Origin: Proteromonas lacertae
Lineage: Eukaryota; Sar; Bigyra; Opalinata; Proteromonadidae
Direction: 5' to 3'
DNA length: 62,255 nucleotides
NCBI GenBank assembly: GCA_002245135.1
Contig: NGBS01000628.1
Location: 1 to 62,255, forward strand
Positions 1 through 10,334 of the stretch are shown here, piece after piece. The notes beneath the pieces were generated by a model that was given only the letters and a program-made list of their open reading frames with translations, did not search any database and was not told the DNA's origin. The number at the start of each line of letters is the position of its first letter. The first letter of the stretch is position 1. The position numbers and the translations under genes were made by a program.

Positions 1-138
1 TATTGTTTGGTATTATTGTTGCATTGAGTATCCTTGTTGATATAAGCATAGAATTTGAAATTCTTAAATGTCATATTTTTAATACCACCATCCCTATCCC
101 ATGCTATAACATTATTTAAATCTTCATAACCATTTTCA

Positions 139-952
139 TCAATACAATATTCGGTTTGGTGTATATGATTTCAAATTTCCATAATTTGCTTTAGTTTGGA
201 ATCGAATGCATATATACATTCTCTCTCCAAAGAATACATCGCTCTTTAATGCAGCAAATGTATTGTAAAATTTACCTAACTGTAATTTGAAATGTAATGT
301 CTTTTTACTCTTATACACAGTAGCATTTGTTACTTTATTATTACTTTCATCAGAAATGTCTATAACATTAACATGCATATCATCATCACCTTCTTTGTCC
401 ATTTTCCATTTATTAACATCTTGAATAAGATAACTGTGTTCATCGGTTACTCCAATCTAATTGTATTCCATCATAGTAATTGTCTTGATAGAATATATCA
501 CATCTCTTTCTAACTAATTCATCCATAAATACACGATATGGTTCATACGAATCATCAAGCTTGACCAGATCTGTTCCAGTCTGATTACAAATTCTAAAAG
601 AGGCCAAACCAAACCCTTCTTTAATTCCTCCAATTGTACTTGGATATAAATCATCATCTTTATTTATAAGTTTCTTACTTAAATCTGCTCTAACAGCACC
701 TGCTTCTGAACCTTTTGCTAATGGTTCTGTTTCTACATCTATATCGAATTGGATATATGACTTAGCTAAATTGATAATATTATCTCCACTTATCTCCCAT
801 CTAATCTCTTCTGTATACGTGTTATCACTTAGAGTATATTCTGATGTTGATCCCATCGGAGTCAATCTCACATAATTATAGAAGGGTAGCATCACAGGAC
901 ATCTACACCATGTTTCTGTTCTTTTGGAATAGATAAAGCCATTAGAAAACAA
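139..952 (-). pseudogene. Polinton major capsid protein (double jelly-roll), broken, partial
   Basis: Two open stretches, 440-952 and 139-402, read leftwards. The first begins with a segment like capsid N-termini of Polintons (ISGDNIINLAKSYIQFDI, a jelly-roll beta region). The second holds LQLGKFYNTF followed by an aromatic-rich segment, like the central part of adintovirus/Polinton hexon-type capsids. The gene runs off the window to the left, so the C-terminal jelly roll is not seen. It is broken (at least one break). It lies just downstream of the putative minor capsid gene, which fits Polinton capsid modules. The family call rests on segment pattern and neighbours, not on a profile search. 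Confidence 0.55.
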
Positions 953-973
953 AAGAATAAAGAAATATAAAAA

Positions 974-1933
974 TTAGACTTTAAATACAACAATATCTAA
1001 ATTAAACTCAATATTATCAAGATTAAGCTTATAGCCATTTTGTTGAGTAATCTGAATAGTGATCATACCATTGTTATAGGTATTATTGAATCTCTTTGAT
1101 GTATTCAATATGTCATTATTCTGATATGTAATAAATGGTAACTCTGGATTTGAAACGGGTATATTTTCTAATACATTTGAATCCTGCATAATATTCACTA
1201 TGTCTAATCTAATGGATATAGAATTAACCCATATCAAAGAAGGACGGTATGGCAATTGAGTAAATGGGAATGGCTTAACCATAATTTCTTGTTGATTCTC
1301 TGGTTCTTCAGATGGAATATATTCTTTAAAACAACACCAGTAATTATTTTTGGGTATACCTAATATTTTGTAACTAAGATCTTTCGTGATGATCTCTAAT
1401 TTTTCTATCCAATATACTGGGTCTTTTTGATAGTATATAATATTCATATCATTAGCTACCTCAATATGATATGTTTGATTATCATCGAAATTGTCTATAC
1501 GAAATAAATCTCTTTTCCTTGTATAATAGACACATGTGAACCTTCAGTATTATATGCAGCATCATTTATTCCAAAAACATCATATGTCATATTTTTGAAC
1601 TAAATTATTGATCATACTTAATATCTGAGTTTCATCATAGAATCCTTCTGGTATTTTGAGGTGTTTTACGATGTTTGGATACTTTGGTGTATCTACTTGA
1701 ACATCATGTCTCCATCCCAATGTGAATACTAATGAAAACTCATCATTTGTTTCTTCCTGTATAGTTGGGAATGAATTGGGTATAACAGCATGTAATAAGC
1801 TGACATGAGTATAATCATCATCGAATGATTGCAACTTTAATGTCTTCTTATACTTGTTTCCTCCACCCATGGAATCAGATAACACAATCATATCAGAATT
1901 TAAGTAGTATACACGATGATTCGAAACTAACAT
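974..1933 (-). pseudogene. Polinton minor capsid (penton-like single jelly-roll) protein, broken
   Basis: Two open stretches, 1580-1933 and 974-1447, on the same strand and directly upstream of the major capsid gene. The first has the pattern typical of the Polinton penton N-terminus: a beta region, then SLLHAVIPNSFPTI and a KIPEGFYDETQILSMIN segment (the iP.G.Y....l...iN pattern). The second is rich in beta-type alternation and ends in a hydrophobic strand (EFNLDIVVFKV). It is broken (at least one break). Order and strand match the capsid module of other Polintons. The call is by pattern recognition; a structure-based search would settle it. Confidence 0.5.
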
Positions 1934-2018
1934 AAGATAAAATCTATTTTGAAAATAAATTCGTTAATAATGTCAATATTGTCATTATTAGTATTAATTA
2001 CACTTTTATTTTTTTAAA

Positions 2019-2506
2019 ATGAATAACGATCAGGAACACAAATTTAGAACAGTGCCATATAACTTTTGGAACTCTGATAAACAAATACTCATTAATTGCT
2101 TTAGAAAGGATGGCAAAATGAGGGCACCAACCAAATATAAATTATGGGAATTTGATATGTGGCGAGAAAAAGGAATTAACTTATAGTGAGATCAGATATA
2201 TACTCAAATACGTCGATGAACAGTATAGATTAGACTTGGAATATAGATACAAAAATGGATGTTGGTGGGATGAGAGTAAAGAGAAATTAATTCAAAGATA
2301 AGGTATTTCTGATGTAGATGAGACTGTGGCGCATTACACCTAATATGTTCCTTGAGTGTGTTAACAAGATTAAGGAGAAAAGAAACCCATCTTTTGAAAA
2401 AACTCATCAATTATTAGAAAGTATTATTATGATGAATCATGAAGCTAATATATTACCTCCTCCTAATGATAATAAAGAAATAGAAGAAATACAAGTCAAA
2501 GCTTGA
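2019..2506 (+). pseudogene. Unrecognised small element gene
   Basis: An ATG at 2019 opens a reading frame beginning MNNDQEHKFRTVPYNFWNSD, rich in aromatic and basic residues, and a further open stretch (2318-2506) follows on the same strand. It is divergent from the capsid module, with the shared upstream gap at about 1934-2018 as the likely promoter region. I recognise no family. Its position between capsid genes and other small ORFs of Polinton copy 1 suggests an element-borne accessory gene. It is broken. Confidence 0.3.
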
Positions 2507-2680
2507 AAATGACAATGACAATGTCAATCTCACAGATTATGACTTATCTCCAATATCACCAAGATCCATTAAGGATGAATATATTAATAATAACCAATGT
2601 CTTGTAAGTTAGTTTATTGATAATAAATACATTACTTTGATTAATTTTGTTTTTCTTATATAAGATTCTCATAAACACAC

Positions 2681-2917
2681 ATGGACTTTGATGTAATAAC
2701 TGTTTTGCTTTCAGTTCTCGTATTTGTATTGTATATGATAGCTTTGGCTCTTTTCAAATACTTAAAGGCACACAATTGTATTCCAAACAATACAGACATA
2801 GAAGAACTTAGAAATAATATAGATGCCATGATGAATAAAGGGTTAGAACATGATAAGACACTTAAAGATATTCAGTCTCTTATTGAAATCACTAAACAAA
2901 GGAAAATGACTATTTAA
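2681..2917 (+). CDS. Small membrane protein of 78 aa, element-borne
   Basis: An intact 78-codon frame. Residues of about 5-27 are a single strongly hydrophobic helix (VITVLLSVLVFVLYMIALAL). A charged, probably helical tail follows (residues 40-78) with a heptad-like spacing of I/L/M. Single-span small proteins are common in Polintons and their viral kin, where they may join the virion or the host membrane, but no family is recognised. It lies in line with the preceding small ORF on the + strand of copy 1. Confidence 0.4.
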   Translation: MDFDVITVLLSVLVFVLYMIALALFKYLKAHNCIPNNTDIEELRNNIDAMMNKGLEHDKTLKDIQSLIEITKQRKMTI

Positions 2918-3020
2918 ATTTATTTCACTCTTTATATTATATTATTATATTATGTTCTTTTTATTTTTGGTTAAACTTGTATTTTACAACTAGCCCAAGT
3001 TGTAGGATACATCACAATTC

Positions 3021-3048
3021 AAGTTACAACTGGCGCCAGTTGTAACTT
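3021..3048. repeat. 28-bp perfect palindrome with GGCGCC core
   Basis: AAGTTACAACTG followed by GCGC and its exact complement forms a perfect 28-bp palindrome in a non-coding gap of Polinton copy 1. The inner 14 bases (AACTGGCGCCAGTT) recur inside the coding sequence of the copy 2 polyprotein at about 19853-19866, and in part near 43768. Looser copies of 'CAAGTTGTA' flank it. It could be a foldback remnant or a cis site of the element. Confidence 0.6.
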
Positions 3049-3162
3049 ATATTACAATTCAAGTTGTCAAGTGGCCGCCGGATATAGCAGTACCAAACAC
3101 CAAAAAAACAAACACACATAACATTACATAAAAAAAAATATATATATATATAAAGAATTACT

Positions 3163-3534
3163 TTAATTATCCATATTAGGAACTGGAATACCATACTGAT
3201 AATGCCTGCCATTATGCACAACTATACGATGTGGATCATTCTTTGGAGCGGCTCGTGGCCCGGCTCGTCTTGGTTTACGTTTTGCTCTATCTTTACTTCC
3301 TTTTGGTCTTCCTCTTTGTTTAGGTGGATTAGCAGCTAATAATCGTTCATACATTTTCATTAATTGTCTATATTGTAATTTAACTTTTGTTTTGTTTTGT
3401 AGTGCATTCTTTACTTTGTCTCTATACAAATCATAGCTCTTTCTCCATTTACTCCTATTAACTGATTTAGGAATATATGTATTCCAGTCTTTACTAATTT
3501 TAAACCCTTTTGGCCATCCTCCATAATAAGACAT
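3163..3534 (-). CDS. Small basic DNA-binding-like protein (core-protein-like), element-borne
   Basis: The frame is open from 3606, but the Met at 3534 (MSYYGGWPKGFK) is the more likely start, because the extra N-terminal residues are low-complexity AT-rich translation. It gives about 123 aa. The centre has an AT-hook-like tract (QRGRPKGSKDRAKRKPRR, residues of about 77-94) that would bind DNA in the minor groove. Adenovirus-like core proteins of Polintons are short and strongly basic, so a DNA-condensing virion role is a reasonable guess and not shown. It is intact and lies on the - strand of copy 1. Confidence 0.45.
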   Translation of the reverse strand: MSYYGGWPKGFKISKDWNTYIPKSVNRSKWRKSYDLYRDKVKNALQNKTKVKLQYRQLMKMYERLLAANPPKQRGRPKGSKDRAKRKPRRAGPRAAPKNDPHRIVVHNGRHYQYGIPVPNMDN

Positions 3535-3638
3535 GTTGTGATTTTTATAATTGATATTATTTAAAATATAGTAACTATTAATAGTATGTTTATCAAACAA
3601 AAACAAACATATATAATAATAATAGAATTTTTAAGTAT

Positions 3639-4137
3639 TTAATCAGAGTCGCTACTACTACTACTACTACTACTACTACTATCACTACTACTACTAATTC
3701 CATCAGCAACATTTCTATCAACTGGATGTATGTGATAAAAATTCCCTCCATTCCATTGATAACTCATATGATGAAAAACATATTTTTTTAAATTTTTGAG
3801 GAATACAATCACCATCTGCATACTCATGTTCTCCATTTCTTAATTTTCTATTCATTACTAATATTGAAGCTCTTCTGTCATACCCATAGGTTTTGAGGTT
3901 TATCATTAATTGATCGCCATGATGTCTATAATCACCTAGTACTTCTGGATCATTTCTATTAGTTCTGAGTGAACCACATATAAACACCTTTACTTTATTT
4001 CTTTTTAATATTTTCATTGTTTTAATTGGAAATTGAATAACCCATCTATGTGCTCTATTGTCTCTATATCTATGAATGTAAAAAGCATATTCACCGTTAG
4101 GTTGTCTAAGCATATTATATGTTAAATGGTCAGGCAT
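3639..4137 (-). pseudogene. Unrecognised element gene with Ser/Asp-rich tail
   Basis: Two overlapping open stretches (3718-4137 and 3639-3836) on one strand look like parts of one gene. The first part is basic and begins MPDHLTYNMLRQPNGEYAFY. The second ends in a long Ser run broken by Asp (SSSSDSD), encoded by a (TAC)n-type microsatellite on the + strand. No family is recognised. It is broken (about one break). Neighbouring basic and acidic small genes suggest virion-associated accessory proteins of copy 1. Confidence 0.3.
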
Positions 4138-4570
4138 ATTCTTTGTATTTTTTGCTATTATATATATTATTAAATTTTTATGGGTCTAATCAATAAAGTT
4201 ATTGTTTGTTTAGTAATACAAATGTTTGAGGTTTGTTAAAAAAAATAATATCTCACGATCCATTGACATAATGAATAATCTGTTGTGTTTCTTATTATAT
4301 GGCATATCATAAGCAATCGATTGATATAGTTAGATTTCATATATGTTTCATAATCAAAGATGATTAAGATTATTGCCTGAAATGAGATATTAATATAATT
4401 GAGATGGGTATATACCCTAGTAAGTATATATAAATTATAGTTAGCTAAAGCCAATTCGTTTTGTAACAAGAGTACAAAAAATACAAGTAAAAGAATACAT
4501 ATAATACATTGTATTCAATGTATTATTTATATTTATTTATTTTTATATATAATATAGCAGTCTTAGAGAG

Positions 4571-5140
4571 ATGCCTGCTACAATATACTTTAACAACGTC
4601 CCAGGGATTTCAAAACCATCACTTTTGGAAGTCATTATTAGAAATCTAAAAACGATTTTTTATCATCAAGAGTATTTAAGTAGATACACGTATATTCTAT
4701 TAATATATATTTTTCTAGCTTTGAAAGTGAGAACATATTTGGCTATGGGGGCATCAGACCCATTATCAATGAATTGGAGAAATATATAAAGCTAGGAAGC
4801 AAGAATGAATTGAGAATAGTTATCCAAAGAGCTTTAACCTGTACGATACTCAGCTGGTCTTATAATCCAGAAATTCCGAAATCATTAGTATTTAAAAACA
4901 TTAACATCTGATACAATGACATAATTAGGGCATGGGGAAATATTGTAGCAGCTTTAGTAAAAGAGATTGAAACAGTGAGTGAAATAGAAGATGATGTTGA
5001 ATTAACAAATGATCCTAAATTAGAACAAGAGAATAAACAAGTTAATTTATTTAGTTATGTAGATGAATCGATTGATGTATTATTATTGTCTAATTATGTT
5101 TCTAATGATGAAAAAACAATATGGGGAAATGACTCATAAA
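4571..5140 (+). pseudogene. Unrecognised broken coding remnant
   Basis: Several open stretches on the + strand (4571-4789 and about 4715-5139) give helical-looking translations, for example GYGGIRPIINELEKYIKLGS, and later an acidic ETVSEIEDDVELTND segment. The stretch ends where a palindromic MITE-like sequence (5105-5218) begins. No family is recognised. It may be a host gene remnant inside copy 1 or an element gene. Confidence 0.25.
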
Positions 5141-5218
5141 AAACGGATATTTTTTTGGATCAAAAACACATATGGGGAAATGACTCATGAGTCATTTCCC
5201 CCTAATATTCATTATTAT
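5105..5218. mobile_element. Short palindromic MITE-like repeat
   Basis: It contains a perfect 28-bp palindrome at 5174-5201 (arms GGGGAAATGACTCA), preceded by a second partial copy of the arm at about 5125-5140 and by the words AAAAACGGAT and CAAAAACACATA. A related sequence lies at about 27195-27305 with the same order of words (AAAAACACATA, GGGGAAATG, TTTCCCCCTA, then ATTCATTATTAT-like). The shared layout marks a dispersed foldback family. No coding capacity. Confidence 0.5.
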
Positions 5219-5330
5219 AGGCTTAGGAACAGCTATTGATACTTTTGGTTCAGCAAAACTGGAATAGATCTCAAATTTGGACAAGGTTGTATAAACAGGA
5301 TTGTTTGTATTATCTAATGATCTCAATTAT
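5218..5330 (+). repeat. Dispersed coding-like repeat
   Basis: The words AGCTATTGATACTTTTGG and AAACAGGATTGTTTGTATTA occur here and again at about 42468-42535, with a short related piece at about 55675-55707 (CTACAGGCTTTGGGCAAG). In translation the shared part reads G(F/L)GTAIDTFG. At 42 kb it lies just upstream of a C48-like protease fragment, so it may be part of one dispersed element gene. The copies differ by small indels. Confidence 0.4.
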
Positions 5331-5444
5331 AAACAGGATTAAATTTTCTTTGGGATTTGAAATGATCCTAATTATAAAGAAAAATATGGAGGAATTCCTG
5401 GTTTATTTCACATCAATCTTGAAGAAAAAATTAATGAATATAAA

Positions 5445-6023
5445 ATGATTGATGTTTATGGTGGTATTCCTGCTAAATATAATGAATATATATATATTTA
5501 TAATGTTAAGAATGAGTTTGAAATTCCTCAGAAATTGAAGTTTATCTCAAATTATATTGAAGAGATGGTATCAAAGAAAATAATTATAGATGAAAACAAT
5601 TATAATATTTATCTTGCTCTTTTAACAGAAATAATTGAAGGAAAAAATGAAAAAATAGGTTCAGAAGGTAGATGGTATTATGAACATTTGGTATTATATC
5701 TGAAATCTTGTAATATTGGATTAAAAAAAACTGAAGAATCACAATTGGATGGAATAGATAGAAGAAATTTACCATTATTCATTAATTGTTCATTTCAATC
5801 TAATTTTCCATGTGTCGATGCAATAGAAATTAATAGAAAGTGTATAAATGGAATACAAGTAACTGTATCTGACCAACATAGCATTAAACAATCTGTAAGT
5901 ATTTTATTGAATGTGATATTTAAAGAAACATATAGAATGAGAAAAGAAATCATATTAGAAATGTTTGAGAATAGAGAAATAGATGAACTTGCTGAAACTC
6001 TTTATTATTTAGGAGTATATTAA
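5445..6023 (+). CDS. Hypothetical protein, 192 aa
   Basis: An intact frame of 192 codons starting at ATG, following a related but broken stretch at 5342-5444 whose translation repeats the motif YGGIP. It is mixed-charge, mainly helical in appearance (IEEMVSKKIIIDENNYNIYL), ends in DELAETLYYLGVY, and has no membrane segment. I recognise no family. It lies between MITE-like sequence and the small glycine-rich gene at 6162, so it could be an accessory gene of Polinton copy 1 or an inserted host gene. Confidence 0.4.
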   Translation: MIDVYGGIPAKYNEYIYIYNVKNEFEIPQKLKFISNYIEEMVSKKIIIDENNYNIYLALLTEIIEGKNEKIGSEGRWYYEHLVLYLKSCNIGLKKTEESQLDGIDRRNLPLFINCSFQSNFPCVDAIEINRKCINGIQVTVSDQHSIKQSVSILLNVIFKETYRMRKEIILEMFENREIDELAETLYYLGVY

Positions 6024-6197
6024 TTATCTAGTTTTTTATATTTATATAGTATACACCATCTTCAATGATAGATCAAGCATTAAATATCCATATGAATAAA
6101 GTAAATGAATACCTACAAACTGAGTCAGAATTAAGATTTGGATTTATAATACTAATTTTATTTGAATTATTCACAGATGGTATTCATTTGTTTGGTA

Positions 6198-6554
6198 ATG
6201 ACAAAAAGAAATAAGCAAATGCCATGCGGCAAATATCGTAAGTGTATTATTGGGAAAGGCTTCTGGGGTAATTTAAACAAAGGTCTAAAAGATACTAAAG
6301 TTATTTCTGGTATAGCAGGTTTATTTCCGGGTATTGGAGGAAAAATTGCTTCAGGAGTTGCGAAACTATTTGGTTACGGACGCAGAAGACATAAGAAAGC
6401 AAGAAGGAATAGAGGTGGTAGGAGTAATCCATTTAGCGGACAAAATATTATAACAGGAGGACCATATTCAATACCCAAAAATATTTACAGACATCCAAAC
6501 GTTGAATCTGCACGGATGTATCTTTTACATTTAATAGCAGTATTGAGTAATTAA
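6198..6554 (+). CDS. Adenovirus pVI/pX-like small minor virion protein, element-borne
   Basis: The frame is open from 6162 with no ATG at its first codon. The Met codons at 6177, 6198 and 6216 are candidates, and the conserved part starts at MPCGKYRKC. An amphipathic glycine-rich stretch (FWGNLNKGLKDTKVISGIAG, then FPGIGGKIASGVAKLFGYG) is followed by a very basic tail (RRRHKKARRNRGG). This layout, an amphipathic helix then an Arg-rich tail after a GYGRRR-type junction, is typical of Polinton/adintovirus relatives of adenovirus pVI and pX, which contact membrane and DNA in the virion. The frame looks whole. Position in copy 1 fits. Confidence 0.5.
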   Translation: MTKRNKQMPCGKYRKCIIGKGFWGNLNKGLKDTKVISGIAGLFPGIGGKIASGVAKLFGYGRRRHKKARRNRGGRSNPFSGQNIITGGPYSIPKNIYRHPNVESARMYLLHLIAVLSN

Positions 6555-6582
6555 TTATTTCTTAATAAAATATAATTATTAC

Positions 6583-7172
6583 ATGAGTGATTCAGATTCA
6601 ACAGATTATGCTAGTGATGTAAGCTCAGTAACATCATCTGAGAGTGAATTTAAGAACAATAATGAAAATGATGAAATTATGAAAACATCTCCTAATATTG
6701 TTGATGATGAACCAAATGATGACATGATTAAGAAGTTCTTAAAGAAAAGCTCACCTAAAAAAGTCTATAGAATGCTAACAAGTGATGATGAAAAAAAACA
6801 TAAACATCACAACCACGATAAGAGTCGTCATCACCATTCACGTTCTAGATCACCTATCAAGAGTAGTAGTAGCAGTAGTAGTAATAGTGTATCAAACACA
6901 AAGAAACATTTACAAGATGGATTAGAAGATCCCATAAAAGGCAGAGGATCAAAATCAAAGCATGGTAAGAAATCTAACGATTGTCTACCACCACCAAGTA
7001 GAATGATAAAGAAAGTAGAGAACAACTAATTAAAATGATAAAGAAATTGGAAAAAAAAGTGTTTCATTAACCGATGATGAATATGAAGATGATGAAGATA
7101 AGAAATGTTTAGGTAATGATTTAGATGGAAGAGAAATACAAGGCAAGCCTATCGAGCCTGTATACATTAAAT
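6583..7172 (+). pseudogene. Ser/Asp/His-rich disordered element protein, broken
   Basis: An ATG frame (6583-7029) codes for a low-complexity, acidic and Ser-rich protein (MSDSDSTDYASDVSSVTSSE) with a His/Lys/Arg tract (KKHKHHNHDKSRHHHSRS). A further acidic stretch with the same composition follows to about 7172. It is likely disordered. Acidic or basic disordered proteins are common among Polinton accessory genes, but no homologue is recognised. About one break. Confidence 0.35.
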
Positions 7173-7639
7173 AATAATAACAATAATTATAAAAATAATC
7201 ATAATTATTGTAGTTGATATATATTGTTTATTTTTATAATGGATCACAAATCTACACTAACTCAAATAGACCTGACTATATGAGTATGGCAAAACAACAA
7301 TCAGATACGAAGATGGTATTTTATATTATATATATATAATTATTATTAATAGTAGACAAACAAAAAGAATCTTAAATTAATTAATCTTGCAAAACATAGG
7401 CAAATGTTGGAAATAAAACATTAGAGCAAAAAAGTTTAGAAGAAAAAATTTAATTTATGGTATTCCAATATTATATCTTTTGGATGCTCAAAATAAAGGA
7501 ATGAATATAGGTAATGTTCTTCTAATAATAATAGATGGAAAATAATAGTAATCATAATATCATTAACAGATTAATTATTGGTTTTTGCAATACATATCTT
7601 TGTTTATTTTTGTTTTTTGTTTCCTAATTGTTTTAATAA
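7173..7639. other. Intergenic AT-rich gap within Polinton copy 1
   Basis: There are only very short frames (for example a 14-codon ATG frame near 7239) and AT-rich words. I see no gene, RNA or repeat of note. Confidence 0.5.
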
Positions 7640-9636
7640 ATGACTAATCCATCTAAATTACAACATAAATTAAGAGAAAGCGAAAGAAATGACTTTGAAG
7701 ATCCATCTATCTACCATTCAGCATTGAAGAGAAAGCTGAAGAAAATTATATATGATAGATCAAATAGAAATAAGAAAATTAAGTTAGATTTAAGTCATAT
7801 GGCAAATCCAACAAGTGTAGTAGACAAAGGCAATGCCACAAATGAAGTGGAGATTTATGATCCATATACAAAAAAATTGATTAAAACTTTGAATAATAAT
7901 AACAACAATGATTATGAAGTAATGTAGGATGATATGAACAATGATTTATCAATGAATCCAAACATTGATGCAACGAAGAATAACTACATGACTGATGAAA
8001 ATAAATATAAAGCATATATGAGTCAAATTACTGACTAATATGGGAGATACTATAAAAACATTGATCAATTCAACAAACCATATTCAAATTATTACAATAA
8101 TCCATCAAACGTGACTACTAATTATTAAAATCCTTTTGGATATAACAATCCATATCTACAACAAATGCAGCAAATGCAGCCTAATCAAGCATAAGGCCAA
8201 TGGAATACAAGTCAATGGAATAATCCTTCACAATATAATACTCAGTCTTATGTAAATAGTCAAAGATGGACAAATAATGGTACTGATCAACATTACGATA
8301 TAAAACAAAAATACCAAGCAGAACATGCAGCTCTAGAACAAGCTAAGAAAACTATATCAAAAATGTCTGAAGCTCAGCAAAAATCAGTATGGGGACATAT
8401 TGATAAACTATTCGCTGGAAATACATTATGAGATTGGACTAAATGGGGAGTTAAGTTTTTAACTTGCACATTAGTTTTAGGAGGTATAGGCCAAACATTC
8501 AAATATGCTTTCCCTAATGAAATAGGTAGTCTACTATCTGGATTATTCAATTATGGTGTAAGATCAACAGATATATGTCAAAGAATATTTGGTCTATCTA
8601 CTGTTGATCAATGGATGGAAAGTTTATTGTCATAATGGTATAGCTGGTCTTTATAAATATGGATGGGATATGCTATCGCAATACTAGGATTATATGAAGA
8701 ACTTGTTTGGTAATTTCACAGGTTGTATTAATATTTTCAGCACCTTTATTCTTCAAGTTTTCAAACTTTGATTATATTAATACAAAAAATGGTGTTGTAT
8801 CAGGGTTGCTTTCATCTATACCAAAATCATCAGGTGATGTGAAAGGATGGATAGATACAATAGGTGCATTTGGTAAAGTGCTTAGTGCATTTGGTGCAGT
8901 AGTAGGATTAGTAGCTCCTAATGCTTTATCAAATTTTTTAGATAATGGTATATTCCCTTCATCAAGTAGTAATGTTAGTAACAGCATCAGAGATAATGAT
9001 ACAAATAATAGTAACTATTATCCTAATGGAATCAACTTACCTAATGGATTGTCAAACTTTCAGAGTGCTATCAGTAATGGATTACAATTGAATGAAATGT
9101 TTGGCATGCTGAAGCAGTTTGGAAGTGGTAAAAATCCAAATAAACTATGCTCAAGAAGGATATTATTATCAAATATAAATAGCCAAGGTGCATTATCTAA
9201 CTTCGATATTGAAGAAATTATAAAAAAAGAATTCAATGATTTTGGAAATAGATTTAAAGGATGTTTTTGCTGGGATGAATTAATACTTCCTATACCCAAC
9301 AAAATGAATTTTTGGGGCATAATTATTAATACACTCACTACTAAAGCAAAGCCTAATGCAATTGGTCATTGGGTTGCTTTAGTAGTTGATAATAGAAAAA
9401 AGATGTTTATGTATTATGATTCATTTGGTGAAGATCCAAAGAAGCTAGAGAAGTTTAAACAAGTATTAAAGAAGTTTAAGAAGCACTCTAGCACTCTAGC
9501 AAAGGGTTCTTTGCAATTAATTTTTTAAACAACATTTTGAATAGACATAAATCATTCAAGCAAGCAACAGATTTTAATACAATTGAAGGTGAAAAGAAAA
9601 TAGTTTTGATGATAAAAGAGTTTGGATTAATATAAA
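7640..9636 (+). pseudogene. Polinton polyprotein with adenain-type protease, copy 1, broken
   Basis: This is a homologue of the better preserved gene at 19084-22721. The N-terminal open part (7640-7927) shares YHSALKRKLKKIIYDRS and KKIKLDLSHMANPT with the other copies. The C-terminal open part (8707-9528) has a hydrophobic/Gly/Ser-rich region, then the adenain-type fold segments GHWVALVVDN and MYYDSFGEDP, which carry the expected His and acidic positions. The whole is shorter in the middle than copy 2. It is broken (several breaks). It is followed head-to-head by the integrase, the same order as in copy 2. Adenain-type proteases mature capsid proteins in adenoviruses and are a Polinton hallmark. 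Confidence 0.7.
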
Positions 9637-9717
9637 ATATAAACAAAATATTAATATTATTATAATAAATTATATAAATATTTTTTTACTTTATACTGGT
9701 TCACTTTTATCTCCTGG

Positions 9718-10106
9718 TCATAATAAGATTCTTCTGAAATGAGTACTTATATCATTTTTATTAACTAAATGTAATTCATAATGTTTAAATTTGAATCTTG
9801 ATACACTATTGATATAGTTACCATATTCATCAACTAAAACAAATGAATATCTGTTCCTTTTTATAATTTTGTAGATATTGTCAGACCAATATGTTGCTTT
9901 ATCCATCTTTCTTCTTCTTTCTTTGAATCTAACTATATCTCCTACTTCGAAATGAACTTTTAATTTATGTTCATTATTCATATTAAAGTTCACAGATTTC
10001 ATCAGTATTCTATTCTGTAGTATAGGGCTATGGTAGACTTCATTAGGAGTAAAATTATTAAGACTTGAATTATGTTTGTTATTGTAATCTTTAATAGTGT
10101 CTTAAT
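9718..10106 (-). pseudogene. Polinton integrase, C-terminal part, copy 1
   Basis: An open frame on the - strand covers the end of a retroviral-type integrase: DYNNKHNSSLNNFTPNEVYH matches the end of the catalytic core (the 'yN ... h...tP.evf' region), and FEVGDIVRFKERRRKMDK followed by YWSDNIYKI is the SH3/chromo-like C-terminal domain. It is closely similar to the tail at 23569-24072. The rest of the catalytic core upstream is missing or scrambled. Polinton integrases cut and join element ends, with 6-bp target duplications. It is a broken remnant. Confidence 0.7.
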
Positions 10107-10318
10107 GGTTGGTGCATCTTTAACTGTTTCTCTCTAAGGTAGTAGTATTGCTTATAAAGATCGTCTAAATATTTTCTATATTGATCGATTTGTCTTGATA
10201 TCTGATCATTTTCATACGGATTTGCTCTTGGTAAGTTTGATATAGGTGGTGGTGGTGCATTGTTAATATATTGAGTAAGATTTTGTTTCCAGAATAGATT
10301 GATAATATTTAAAGTCAC
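10091..10318 (-). pseudogene. Short Pro/Tyr-rich element ORF remnant
   Basis: A 75-codon frame with a proline patch (NNAPPPPISNLPRANPYEND) and a Tyr/Gln/Arg-rich helical tail. It overlaps the open frame of the integrase tail. No family is recognised. It may be noise between integrase and polymerase remnants. Confidence 0.2.
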
Positions 10319-10334
10319 AAGTCTTAATTCTAAA

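Noticed and set aside
7921-8640. Variant genetic code, because the copy 1 polyprotein region translates sensibly in spite of stop codons
   Set aside because: All three stop types occur, the paralogous copy 2 and the DLEC1-like gene are open with the standard code, and host frames end at ordinary stops. Decay of a fossil is the simpler reading.
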